64,000 bases of DNA from assembly GCA_036924285.1 (NCBI GenBank), contig JAYKYS010000001.1:36021501-36085500 (forward strand). The letters run 5' to 3'. Source of the stretch: Asterella californica. Lineage: Eukaryota > Streptophyta > Marchantiopsida > Marchantiales > Aytoniaceae. The position numbers and the translations under genes are program-made. The notes beneath the pieces are model-generated. The model saw nothing but the letters and a program-made list of their open reading frames with translations. It ran no database searches and was not told the origin of the DNA. Every line of letters starts with the position of its first letter. Positions within the stretch are counted from its first letter, which is position 1. Below are positions 20,140-29,944 of the stretch, piece by piece.

Positions 20140-21255
20140 CCCTTCCCAGGAAACTCTCGCCTCGACACCGTCCACACCATAGATCATATCGTATGTAACA
20201 TACATATACAATATATCAAAATATGAAGGTCTGAACTTCTCAAACAATTATAAAATTTAAATTTCAAAATGGTTCTATCTTTTCACCACATTGTCTACTT
20301 TAATCTCACATTGAAACTTGAATTACCTTTTGTAAAATATACGCTAAAATCTTAAACTTTCTTCAAATATTACAATGCTGATGGTTGAATTCCAATTGAG
20401 GTGAAAGTTATAAAACGACATATGGACATGCCAGTGCATCCATTGGTGGTTTCGTCTTGTTTGAAATGTGGCCGAAATGACCAAAATGGTCAAATAATGA
20501 AATACCAACCAAGATGGAATCAGAAGAGCATGAAACTTTGTAGGACGATTCTAAAACATAGTAGAGTCCCAAGCATGGTATTCCTTAGCAATTGGATAAG
20601 AGACTCGTTATGTCCACCATCTTTTGGCATTTCAAGTTTCGAACGGACATCCGAACATGACTTGACCTATGGTCCAATTTCACAAGGTTCTGATGCATTA
20701 TCTCTTGTTACTTCTAGAAAAGTTGTCTCATCTGAAGTTGAGAAGAGTTGGCGCTCATGGAGAAGATCACATGTAGACATGCCAAGAATCCAACATGAGG
20801 ATTCTTAGTTTGTTTGCGATAGAATCTAGACAACATGAGGATGAGCTTTAGAGTATGCCAGTGATAGCGACATGATGGTCTTTTAATTCATTGTGTCATC
20901 CAGCAGTTGCGGAAGTATTCTAGATGTAGTGATAAGTACGAGAAAAATGAGTATTGAGAGTAATTAGCAGTAGATTAGAAGTAGTTTAGATGCAAAGAAC
21001 AAAACTTTCATTGATATAGATGTAGGATAATTCGCTGCTAAGAGACTGAGAGTAACAATAGCCATTTTAGTTGTAGATCTCCATCTAGAGACAGAACAAC
21101 AGATGTGGAGATTGATGAGGTCTTTTCGGATTGATCACGGAAGATCCACAGTGCTATGTGAAGATAGCTAGAAAGTTGGAGAGACAAGTCAACAAGGAAC
21201 GAAGGCACCAAAAGAAAAGACGAAGGAAGAGATCAAGGTGTTAGTATAAGTGGGA
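20140..21255. other. No recognised gene; one unassigned 135-codon frame
   Basis: A plus-strand frame at 20,401-20,808 (no ATG at its 5' end) includes SCLKCGRNDQNGQ and a basic Ser-rich C-terminal part. I do not recognise it. The rest is AT-rich with scattered stops. It may belong to the decayed mobile element that follows. Confidence 0.3.
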
Positions 21256-21261
21256 GAATAG

Positions 21262-21410
21262 AGATTAACGGACCTTCAAAACTAGTACATGCACAAACAG
21301 TACCAAATAAGGATGCAAGTGGAACGAGAGACAAAGAGAAGCAAACGGAAGAGATGAAGATCGTTGAAGGTGGACCACTCCCAAATGCGCAAGGAGATAT
21401 GATGACCTAA
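21262..21410 (+). pseudogene. Decayed frame upstream of the HUH endonuclease remnant
   Basis: One frame is open for about 50 codons with a charged, protein-like composition (SGTRDKEKQTEEMKIVEGG, PLPNAQGDMM), then TAA, then MAPREPNKL and a stop. It lies on the same strand and about 350 bp upstream of the HUH remnant. It could be a piece of the N-terminal region of the same transposon protein, but no motif proves it. Confidence 0.3.
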
Positions 21411-21752
21411 ATGGCACCAAGGGAACCAAACAAGCTTTGAGACAAAGCAAGAGCTTATCAGTAATTGCAAAACAACAACTGAGGTGAAAGACGAGAGGTA
21501 CTTACGAGATGTAGATCCGTCCTGCGGGAATGGGTAACAAAGAAAGATTGGCACTTTCAGATGTTCTCTTATCCATCTTTTTTCACTCGTGACGGAATCT
21601 TCACTCATTTTATAGTACATTGTATATAAAGATCACTGTCTCTTTCTGCACAGACTTGGATCCATATATCTACCCGTACCTATGCCGTCATTATCCTTGA
21701 TTTGATAGATATGATGTCACTTCGTAGACAAACGAGGGCTAGAAGATAGAGC

Positions 21753-22256
21753 TTGGAGTTATCTGTGACAGTGTGTCGTACGAGGAGTGATTTGGACTTA
21801 TCTTATTTCATTATGGCGACTACATTTCTCAACCGAGAGTGTCTATCAGACATGTTTTTGGTAGAGCACGGAGGAGCACTATTTCACCTACATTTTCAAG
21901 GTGTTATTTCCATTTATGACAAATCTTCTATAGAGGTGAAAAAAAGAATATTACAAGCGCTCGGTTGGGATCGAGATCGACCAATAAGGAGTGAAGTGTG
22001 CATGAAGCAACTCTCAAACAAGAGGTTACACACGTTCGTTGGTATGGTCGGATATTGTCTCCAAGATTATCAGCAACACCACCATCATGCTGTCATGAAA
22101 AACATATATGAGACGAAGGTCACCGACGGTAAAGAGTTGTTTATGCTGCTAGGAGATGATGATAGAAAAAACAGGTTTGAATTAACATAAATGAATATTC
22201 TATCTCGCACACTTGAATTTTACAGATACAAGAGTTCCAACCCGCTTTCAAATCTA
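21753..22256 (+). pseudogene. Rep-type HUH endonuclease remnant (Replitron-like)
   Basis: The frame has the arrangement of a Rep-family HUH endonuclease, an enzyme that nicks and rejoins single-stranded DNA through a catalytic tyrosine. Numbered from the frame start at 21,753, the metal-binding HUH motif is HLHFQG (residues 45-50, after VEHGGALF). The candidate motif III is GYCLQD, with Tyr101 at 22,053-22,055. Motif III of the family is Y-x-x-K, so Gln in place of Lys suggests decay. The downstream part (KELFMLLG, KNRFELT) continues in frame past TAA 22,188 as NILSRTLEFYRYKSSNPLSN until it meets retrotransposon LTR sequence at 22,257. There is no helicase, no ATG before residue 21, and a TAG at 21,747. 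Helitron RepHel proteins have two tyrosines; a single-Tyr Rep-like enzyme without helicase fits Replitron-type transposons better. The family call is from motif recognition only. Confidence 0.55.
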
Positions 22257-22420
22257 CAGGAAGAGAAAGATCCGGCAGTGTACATACATTTGGAGTTGGT
22301 ATATATTGCAGCATTCATTTTTGTGGTTGTTTTTCTCTGTCTTGTCTCTGTTCAGCACACAACATCTCCACAGGCAGGAACCTCACGTTTTCCTGGACAT
22401 CCTTCACGCAATATCCGACA
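22257..22420 (+). mobile_element. 3' end of the 5' LTR, decayed Ty3/gypsy element
   Basis: These 164 bp match 26,288-26,454 at high identity (GTACATACATTTGGAGTTGG, GTCTCTGTTCAGCACACAAC, CATCCTTCACGCAATAT) and end in CGACA. The terminal CGACA is also the end of the 1,282-bp LTRs at 32-41 kb. Upstream of 22,257 the match stops abruptly and the HUH reading frame begins, so the LTR is truncated at its left side. Confidence 0.75.
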
Positions 22421-22428
22421 CGATACGG

Positions 22429-22446
22429 TGGTGAACTCGACGTGAA
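22429..22446 (+). promoter_or_regulatory. Candidate primer binding site
   Basis: TGGTGAACTCGACGTGAA starts 8 nt after the LTR end. The identical 18 bases occur 11 nt inside the 5' LTR of the element at 32-41 kb (minus strand), so it is conserved between two diverged copies. It begins with TGG, as expected for annealing to a tRNA CCA end, but I cannot match it to a known tRNA. Confidence 0.6.
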
Positions 22447-22500
22447 GGTCTGGGGTGGAGATTTCTTTGTGTGTGAATTTTGAAGAAGAGATTGGCAATC

Positions 22501-23460
22501 ATGAGTGGGGATGAGAAAGGTGATGGAGATGGAGCTAGTGGTTAAGGTGGGTTGCCAAAGGTGCAGTTGGATCCGGCGACTGCATCGATGTTCCAAGCTT
22601 TCACTATGTTCTTACGGCAGCAACAACCTGATGAGCGGAAGGAAGCTTTGGCAACAAAGGCGCTACAAGCGGTGATCAGCAGGATTGACCAGTTTGATGA
22701 GAGAGATGTCTCAAGATATCTGAGACATTATGTGAAGGAGATGGAGCTGAACGGGGTCTTAGAAGATGAGATGATTGAGACGTTTGAGTTAGCAGCAGCT
22801 CCAGAGATTAGAGATCATGTTAAAATGCTAACGAAGCATTTTAACAAGGATTGGGAGACGTTTGCTCGTGCTTTGATGGATGAGTACTTCTTGGAGGATT
22901 CTGATCGAGTCACCAAGAAGTCATTCTTGGAGTGGGTTGAGCAACCAAGGAAGGGTTTACAAGCTACTGAGTTGCTCAGAGAGTTTGAGAAGCAGTTTTC
23001 ACGGCTGACCAGGATGGAGAAGTTGACGTTGCAGTCCAACAAGACAGAGCTATTTCTTCGGGCTGCAGATGAGAAGTTGCAGGAGAAACTAGAGGTACTT
23101 CTGGAAGACCGGGAGGAGGACGAAGGATTGACCAGTAGCTGAAAGAAGTTTGAGGAAGCTGTTGGTCTGCTTATCAAGAGGGAGCGGAGACGAGAGAAGG
23201 TTCCTGTTAGGAGACGGACACCAACACCTACTGCTGTAACACATGTTCCTGTAGTCCGACCAGTGGTTCCTGTTGCTAGACAGGTAATACCAGTTGCTCT
23301 AGCTATTCCAGTTGTTCCAGCATCTATGGTATCTCCGAAGAAGGATGATTCAAACCTTGAAGAGATTTTGCGTGGAATGCGAGATCTGCAGATCAAGCTC
23401 ACAAGATTGGAAGAGAAGGGGTCTACAAGCGGAGCAAGACCAGTTGAGAAGCAAGGCTAG
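22501..23460 (+). pseudogene. gag of the decayed Ty3/gypsy element
   Basis: Gag packages the element RNA into virus-like particles. The frame starts at ATG 22,501 (MSGDEKGDGDGASG), 55 bp after the PBS, and aligns with the gag of the element at 39,530 (DPATASMFQAFTMF against DAATMKMFQAFSMF; FLEWVEQPRKG). In-frame stops at TAA 22,543, TGA 23,140 and TAG 23,458 interrupt it. TGA 23,140 replaces the Trp found in the homologue and TAG 23,458 looks like CAG to TAG. The CCHC zinc knuckle (CIWCDGIDHPRRDC) follows the last stop at about 23,470-23,511. Confidence 0.85.
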
Positions 23461-24858
23461 ATCCAGCGGTGTATCTGGTGCGATGGTATTGATCATCCGC
23501 GCAGAGATTGTAAGGAGTTCACTGATATCTTACAGCAAGGGGTGATCTTCTGGAAAGATGGGAAGGTACCGCTGAGGATACTGATGCACTTCTTCAGACC
23601 AACTTTGGTAGAGGAGGGATGAAGAAGTTGGTTGAGGACCACCTATCAGCGCAAGCAGTTGTAATGGTGGAAGCTGGAACCTATGGCACAAGGGTTGAAG
23701 ATCAAGCTGAGAGAAGTTTCAACAAGCAGGTTGAGCCAAGTGGATTGTGGTCGTCTGCCATCTCCATGAAACAGAAAAGGAAGATGGCACGTGAGACATT
23801 GCTGAGGACAGCTGCTACGATCAGAAGGGATACTAGAACCAACACGAAGCGTTGTTGGAAGAGAAGAGAAGGCGAGATTCAGAGGATGCAAGAGAAGGAA
23901 CTTCTTCCAAGAGACAGACTCGAGGAGAGAAGGTTAGTCAAGAGCTTCGAGATGCAGGAGCTCAAGATCTACCGATGGACGATGTTCCTTCTCCATCGAA
24001 GGAGAGAGTGAAGGAATCTCAAAAAGAGAAGGATAAGCCGGCTGCATATAAGCTAATGTCGGATATCGAGGCTTCAACAGACTTGAAGGGAGTCTTGGAA
24101 GATCGCATTCTGAATACGAAGGTGGAGTTTACCTTGAGGGAAGTGTTGGGCATTGCTAAGCGTGAGTTTCATGATGTCATCAAATGGAAGCGACAGATTA
24201 CGAGTGAGATTGATTTATCGCATACCTTGGATACTACGATGTCTGTGGATGAGGAGAGAGAGCTTGCAAAGTGCAGTGTTTATTCTCCAGAGGAAGAAAG
24301 AGATCGAAGGCACAAGGTGCATTTTGAGGATGAAGAGGAGGATGGAAAGCAAAGCTCAAGTCATTACAGCCACAGTCACTGGGCTCGAGCTACGACAGAG
24401 ACATTGGTGAGGATCGGAGACTTGGATGAGCCGGTGGTTGCTCTGATCGATCATGGATCAGAAATCAACATCATGTCGAAGTAGCTGTACAAGAAGAAGA
24501 AATGGCCGATCGACACAGAACATGGGTGGGTCATAAGAGCAGCCAACAACACGAGAAGAGACTTGTATGGAGCTTGTCCAGACATCAGAATGCGCGTAGG
24601 TGATGTTGCTATCGAGCAAAACTTTTTTGTTCAAGAAGCAACATCATACCCGCTCATTCTTGGTCAACCATTCATCATAGCAACTCGGATGGAGACAAAG
24701 GTACTAGACGACGGATCTGCTTATGCTAGGATCCGAAGTCAAGATGAGACGAGAGCGGTACAATTCTTGACTGTACCGTCCAATCACGAGCGCAATCGAG
24801 ATCGTTTGAGGGAGAAACCACTTCCAAAGGTGAGTGAAGAATTCAAGGATTTTCGTTG
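23461..24858 (+). pseudogene. gag C-terminus and protease region, decayed
   Basis: This continues the polyprotein after the zinc knuckle, with frame changes near 23,575 and 23,900. The long middle part (23,852-24,484) is charged and aligns with the 648-aa frame of the better-preserved element. It ends in the retropepsin motif ALIDHGSEINIMSK, interrupted by TAG at 24,482 where the homologue has Glu, and continues in frame (RRDLYGACPDIRM, YPLILGQPFI) to 24,858. The catalytic triplet is Asp-His-Gly and not the usual Asp-Thr/Ser-Gly. The same substitution is present in the other element. Confidence 0.8.
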
Positions 24859-25018
24859 AGTACCACTATAGAGCGAGATTGTGGTGGTGCGCAGGAGAAG
24901 GTACTCTCGCTTGAAGGAGATAGTGTCTTTTGTACATGATTTGTTGGATTTTCAGAGTGTGGGATTGCTATCTACAAGAAGGTAGAAGAGCTGAGAAGAA
25001 AAGAACAAAAACATTTGC

Positions 25019-25775
25019 GTGATGTTGAAAGAGCTGGATGAGCGAGAAGGGGATGAATGGATTTCTGGTGTTTATGAAGAGGATGGGTTGGAGGATCCTT
25101 TGCGAGAGATCATGTCTAGTGGATGGGAGGATATGGATAAGGTTGTGCGGATTCATTCAAGGGAGGTTTATTCTGTGATCGAGTCATTCCGTGCACTTGA
25201 GGTTCGAGTTGAGATGAAATACAGGACAGTCGATAAGAAGATAAAGCCAGTTGCTAGTCCTTTGCCTGATGATACTAACCAACAGATGGATCGAGCTTCA
25301 AGAGAGAAGAGTTTGAGAGATCCTGCAATGATAGGACACAAGTTCACGGAGAAGACCCTTGAAGAGCTGAAGATTGGATCTGATGGGTCCCTTCTACCAG
25401 AAGAGAGGATATCCTTGAAGCACATCCTCTCTTCTGGTAGAAGGGAGGATGTGCTTCAAGGATATACTTTCACGACATGAGAAAGCATTTGCCTTTGAAC
25501 CACATGAGATTGGGTGTGTAGACCCGTACGTTGTTACCCCGATGGTTATCTTCACGGTACCGCATGTGCCATGGAACCTGAGACCAATTCTAATACCGCG
25601 GGCTCACGTGCCTAAACTAGTGGAGTTGCTGAAGGAGAAGATGCGGATGAAGATCCTGGAGCCGTCGTTTGCATCGTATTCGAGCAGATGGTTTACAGTG
25701 CCTAAGAAGAATGGATCGCTGCGGTTCATCCAAGACATGCAACCGGTGAACGCAGTAACAATCAGAGAAAAGTTG
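25019..25775 (+). pseudogene. Reverse transcriptase N-terminal part, truncated
   Basis: After an unassignable 160-bp gap the frame resumes (DKVVRIHSREVYSVIESF, KKIKPVASPLP) and aligns with the RT linker and N-terminal region at 36.3-37.1 kb. A 40-bp inverted templated insertion at about 25,419-25,458 shifts the frame. It then reads HEKAFAFEPHEIGCVDP, PYSSRWFTVPKK-type (here ASYSSRWFTVPKKNGSLRFI) and QPVNAVTIR. Homology stops at about 25,775, before RT motifs A, B and C. RT catalytic core, RNase H and integrase are therefore all missing and LTR-like sequence follows. Confidence 0.8.
25391..25465. repeat. Overlapping double inverted repeat from a templated insertion
   Basis: CTTCTACCAGAAGAGAGGAT (25,391-25,410) pairs perfectly with 25,424-25,443, and the overlapping 20 bases 25,410-25,429 pair with 25,446-25,465. 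Removing 40 bp restores the sequence seen in related elements. The insertion is the inverse of its own left flank. Confidence 0.85.
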
Positions 25776-25799
25776 AAGGCAGGGTGTATGCCTCAACTG

Positions 25800-26454
25800 T
25801 ATGCCTCAACAATCACGGTGTGTGCGGTTTTAAGTCGCAGGGAGCAGTTTTTGAAAGTTCGGTCACCTGCGACAGAAAATCGACGATATCTCGGCTGTTG
25901 GGAGTCGGATCTGAAAGTTTCTTGGGTTAACGGAGTCAGAGGAGGAGACCCTATCGACATCTGAAGACCGTTCGGCTAAAGGAGGAAGTTCTCAAATAGA
26001 CTTTTTTTGGTTTCTTCGCTACGGGTTTTGCTCTTTTGAATTCGTTAGAGTTCTGGTTGGCTATATACAGCTTGTGGTAGCTAGCTTTAGCTAAGAACTT
26101 GTACATGGAGGTGGATTGGACTTGGGTTTCAATCGTGTGATTTAGGTGCAGCTTTGTTTGTTAGCAAAGGAAAGTTTCTCTTGCTTTGAGCTACGCTTCG
26201 GTGGTTTTGTCAGGGTTGTGATTCACGGATTTGTTTTAGGGATTTTGGAGCAGGTTACAGACCGCTCTAGTCTGTTTCTCAGTTTCGTGCTCTTAGGAGA
26301 AAGATCCGACAGTGTACATACATTTGGAGTTGGTATATATTGCAACATTCGTTTTTGCGGTTGTTTTTCTCTATCTTGTCTCTGTTCAGCACACAACATC
26401 TCCACAGCCAAGAACCTCGTGTATTCCTGGACATCCTTCACGCAATATTCGACA
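25800..26454 (+). mobile_element. LTR of the decayed Ty3/gypsy element, left end unclear
   Basis: The last 167 bp match the 5' LTR piece at 22,257-22,420 and end in the same CGACA. Further left, 25,845-25,905 matches 62,685-62,750 (AAGTTCGGTCACCTGCGAC, ATATCTCGGCTGT), so this LTR type has a relative near the end of the window. A TATA-like TATATA occurs at about 26,063. The bases after 26,454 (CGATAGCGG) resemble the leader after the 5' LTR (CGATACGG), so it could be a 5' LTR of another copy and not the 3' LTR of this one. Confidence 0.6.
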
Positions 26455-26573
26455 CGATAGCGGATGCCACCTCAACCGTGCCAGAGGTACCAGCAGAGCC
26501 GTCCACGATGTCAAAAGACGAATTTGGTGGTCAGACATGTACAGATCTCATGGAGGTCACACTTGATGACTAG
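26455..26573 (+). pseudogene. Short acidic frame after the LTR
   Basis: Immediately after the LTR the frame reads ADATSTVPEVPAEPSTMSKD and continues EFGGQTCTDLMEVTLDD before a stop. The composition is protein-like. It could be the start of a gag frame of a further copy or part of a disrupted target gene. Not recognised. Confidence 0.25.
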
Positions 26574-26838
26574 GAATAGATAGGAGAGTTAGTTAGTTGT
26601 TTATAAAAATCAAGCTATTTTAAGCTGGGTAACTCCCTTTAAGTTATTGTCCAGGTGGTAGGATTAGTTACGATAGGAGTAGGAAATACTTTCCAAAACT
26701 GAGAGGAACCGAAGTCTAGGAGGTGGTGGCCCTCTGACAGTGTCCCGTTTTATCTTATGGGCTGTGGTGGTGATTCAAAGGGATCTCCCTCCTGTGATTA
26801 GAGACAATTGTATAAGATTGAGATCGATGTAGAATTTT

Positions 26839-26856
26839 ACACACACACACACACAC
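26839..26856. repeat. (AC)n microsatellite
   Basis: Nine consecutive AC dinucleotides. Confidence 0.9.
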
Positions 26857-26866
26857 TACACGTAGC

Positions 26867-27640
26867 CTACACACAGAGTTTGTTACACATAGAGTAGGTT
26901 TGCACCTCCGCTCCCAAGAGAGGATTGTGGAAATGTAGACACGAGTAGACATCATAGACAGAGAACGACATCCTCCTGCAGTCCTGTTTAGGCTCGTGTG
27001 ACAAGGGGTAGTGACAGGAAGCTGAAGGAGTAGCTTCCAGAAGCCAATGTAACTTCTTCTCAAAGATTGGATTGCAGATTTTGTTTACATAAGCTTTGTC
27101 TATGTCTTCTGAGAATTGCGTTTCATTGAATTCATACTTAATTGTGCATGAGAAGTCTTTTTGTTGAGTGGCGGTGATTGTTAGAAGCTGTGCAGAGTCC
27201 AAGCTTGTCTCATCTAGTGGAGCACTACGGATCCACGCACGGATTGTCCATGAGAGATTGGTCCTCTGAGTCAGAGTAGTCGAAGCAAGGGCAGAAGAAG
27301 ATAGAAGACTTCTTTTCACAAAAGAAGACGTCATCCTCAACCAGAAGACAATGTGATTGTAAGTAGATATTTGGTCTTCTTCCCCAATTTACTAAAAGTA
27401 GGCTTGTTAGTAAGGATCCGGACTAGAAGCCTGTCGGAACATTACTTTATCTATTTTCTTTTATTTCCTCTTGTTTTGATTTTCTCTTCTTCCTTCTCTT
27501 CCATCATCTTCCCATCTTCATTCTTTCTTCTATTTGGTTTCAGAACTTCGTATGAGTACCCGTGAATGTGAATGTCGTTGTAGTGTTGCTAGAAGACCGT
27601 TTTAGCAAGCAGAAGCCTGAGAAGGCTACAAGAGACATAC
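26867..27640 (-). pseudogene. Unknown TE-associated ORF family, 3' part
   Basis: On the minus strand one frame (27,340-26,867, 157 codons) contains WTIRAWIRSAPLDETSLDSA and a Cys/His-containing C-terminal part. A neighbouring frame just upstream reads RILTNKP and PNIYLQSHCLLVEDDVF. The same protein-like blocks (RILTNRPSLLV, PNTYLQSHCLLVEDDVF, MWIRSASLDEKNLD) occur on the plus strand at 59.8-60.3 kb. Residues are conserved while bases have diverged, which argues for a real former coding sequence. I do not recognise the family. It lies on the same strand and directly downstream of the decayed coiled-coil gene, so both may be one gene with introns or frameshifts. Confidence 0.4.
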
Positions 27641-29410
27641 ACCATGTGATTGATCTAACCCGTTGGAAATCGTAAGAGTAATTTGTGATATGAAGTAGTA
27701 ATTGACATCCACTGAGCTCTTCAATGGCCGCTCCACTTTACTCCGAAGTCGCACGACCTGCTCTTCTCCCAAAGTACACCTCTTCTTCATATCCTCGATC
27801 TTCTTCCTCATCTCAGCAACAATGTCATGGTTGCAATCTCGTTGTTGTCTCATCTCGATCTGCTCTTTCTTCACCAACAACAGTGTCTTCTTATGCTCTT
27901 TCTCAAGTTTCGCCTTCTGATGAAGTATCTCGTCATGCTCCAAAGTCAGCCTCCTAATCTCCTCGAACTTCATCTTTTTCCTCCATCCAGTTTCCTCGTC
28001 CGAAGTTTATCATCTGCACGAGTTCGGCTAAGTTCAGTCGTCGTCTGACTACCTACTCGTATGTTCTGCGATTACTCTCTAAGACAAAGAGTAAAGATAC
28101 TACTACATCCTGCAAGTACTTCACCGAAGAATTGAGTCGATGTACTTCGTCAATCATCGAAGAACTGACTTGCGTCTCACCGCACTCTTCTTTCTTCTCC
28201 TCCATCGGAGTCTTTTCTTCCTCCACTCCAACTTCCACTACATCTTCATCTTCGGCGCACACACCGCTTGCTCTTCATCTTCTTCCTCGACGTCGATGGT
28301 ACAGACCTTGGTGTATCTCCCAAGATCTTCTTTCGTCCACTTCTTCGGACGGGTGCTGCAATCTCTTCGACGTCTTCATCATCGTTCAAATTGGTAATCT
28401 CAGGCTCCCTCGCTATTGCCGTCGTCGTTGCTTCTTTGGTGGTTATCTCTTCATCTGCGACTTCATCGAAGAGCTTCTCCATCGGTACCTCTCGTTGTGG
28501 AGTTGATTCAACTCCAAATTTGTTTTTTTTTGTTGCGGCGACGAAGCCTAACTTCATCTTGTCTGCGTCTGTCAACAAACCCATTCTCATGTAAAAGACC
28601 GACACGAAGAAACTGATGTAGATCATGACATCCTCGTCCAGTGTGCTTGTTTCTCGGTGAAGAGCTCTTCGACGAAGTAAATCTGTCAGTTTGACATTAG
28701 GTGGTCCTCTTCGACCTGGAGATCATCATGATCGCATCGGCTACTTCTCTCTTCTTTGCATCAAGGAAATCACAAGTGCAATAACTGTTTCTTCCCTGTA
28801 GTAACTCCTTGAAAAGCTGAGGAAAGTTTTGGACTGCCTCCATCAGTGCATGCGCCGAAGTGTTGTCGAAGAGAAGATCTCCATCCTTCCTCGCCTCATC
28901 GATTCTTAGAACGAAGGACGAATTCGCTTTGGTCCAGTTCCCGAGTCTTTCATAGGGCTCGTCCGAAGGATGCTCCTTACAAACACGCAACTCCTGTACT
29001 AACTTCATCGATACCATCGACCACCAAGGTAGCAGGAGGAACGACAACCTTATGTCCTCAAGATCCTTCATATATCAGCGAAGATCGGCATAGTTCACGT
29101 CTAACGCCCGAAGTCGAGGTGGCTTGGATGTTTGCATCCCTTGCATTTGTAGAAGATCAAAGTGAGGGACGAAGCAGAGTAGATACGAAGGAGGGAGTGG
29201 AGGACGAAGAATGAAACTTCTTCCTCTAAAATTGACTTCAGTGAAGATGAATTTCTTCGTCAAAAAACTATCACAGATGCTTCCGTCTCTTATAACACTG
29301 TTCACGCAATGCGACAAATGATCTAACTCGCTGCAACTATACATCGTGATATCTTTGAACACACGTATCGCAGTTAGAGTTTCGCAGTTCTGCCAAAGTT
29401 CTTCGTCGAT
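27626..29410 (-). pseudogene. Decayed unknown gene with acidic, basic and coiled-coil regions
   Basis: Minus-strand frames line up from right to left. About 29,362-28,697 is open except for one TGA at 29,075 (LRALDVNYADLR stop YMKDLEDIR; later SDEPYERLGNWTKANSSF). After a frameshift, 28,725-28,246 has DVMIYISFFVSVFYMRMG, an acidic stretch and a basic NLS-like RRSGRKK..SRKKMKSKR. 28,262-28,053 is again acidic. 27,973-27,626 is a strongly predicted coiled coil (HQKAKLEKEHKKTLLLVKKE, then MRKKIEDMKKR). The opposite-strand Ser-rich frames are shadows. I do not recognise the protein. It may be an extra ORF carried by a retrotransposon or a captured host gene. Confidence 0.4.
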
Positions 29411-29940
29411 CGAAATACTAAGAAGTCATTCCTCGCCGACTTCCTCAATACTTCAGCCGTCTATGACTTCGTCATTTGGACTTCGTTTGCCTCGCACAAC
29501 ATATCGTTAGAAAGCTCTTCGCCCAAAGAATCCAACCGTGAAGAAATTCCATCCCAACTGACTTCATAACTTCAATTGATTCTTCAAGAATAGATCTTCT
29601 TCACTAAACTTCTAATTAACACTATTTTATTTCTATCTTCTATCTTCCACTACCTATTCTTCTTATTTACTTTACAACTAATCAATTAATTAACAAAAGC
29701 AAAAAATCAAGACTTCACAAGAGCTCATAGTTATTGTTCTAGTGTTCACACGAGTAAGTGCTGGAAGCAAACTCCTCATCCTTCTTGTTCAAAATGTGTG
29801 TTTAGAGGTTACTAAATGACGATTAGATGCAACATGTTGTTCTAGTAGTTGACCACACTCTTTCACAAAGCAACTGCTAAGTTTTGGCAATCCCCTCTGA
29901 GATGATCTAGACTATCACACTAGATATATCTCTTGGTAAA
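29411..29940. other. No gene seen
   Basis: Sequence rich in GAAGTC/CTTC motifs, like the decayed gene to its left, grading into AT-rich DNA. No sustained frame. Confidence 0.35.
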
Positions 29941-29944
29941 ATGT

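Noticed and set aside
22815..23402. 195-codon minus-strand ORF
   Set aside because: Shadow of gag; Ser/Arg/Thr-rich translation of the opposite strand.
26839..26870. Telomeric or regulatory significance of the (AC)n tract
   Set aside because: Ordinary short microsatellite; no plant telomere repeat (TTTAGGG) array is present in the window.
28132..28616. Ser/Phe-rich plus-strand ORFs
   Set aside because: Reverse-complement shadows of the acidic and Lys-rich minus-strand frames.
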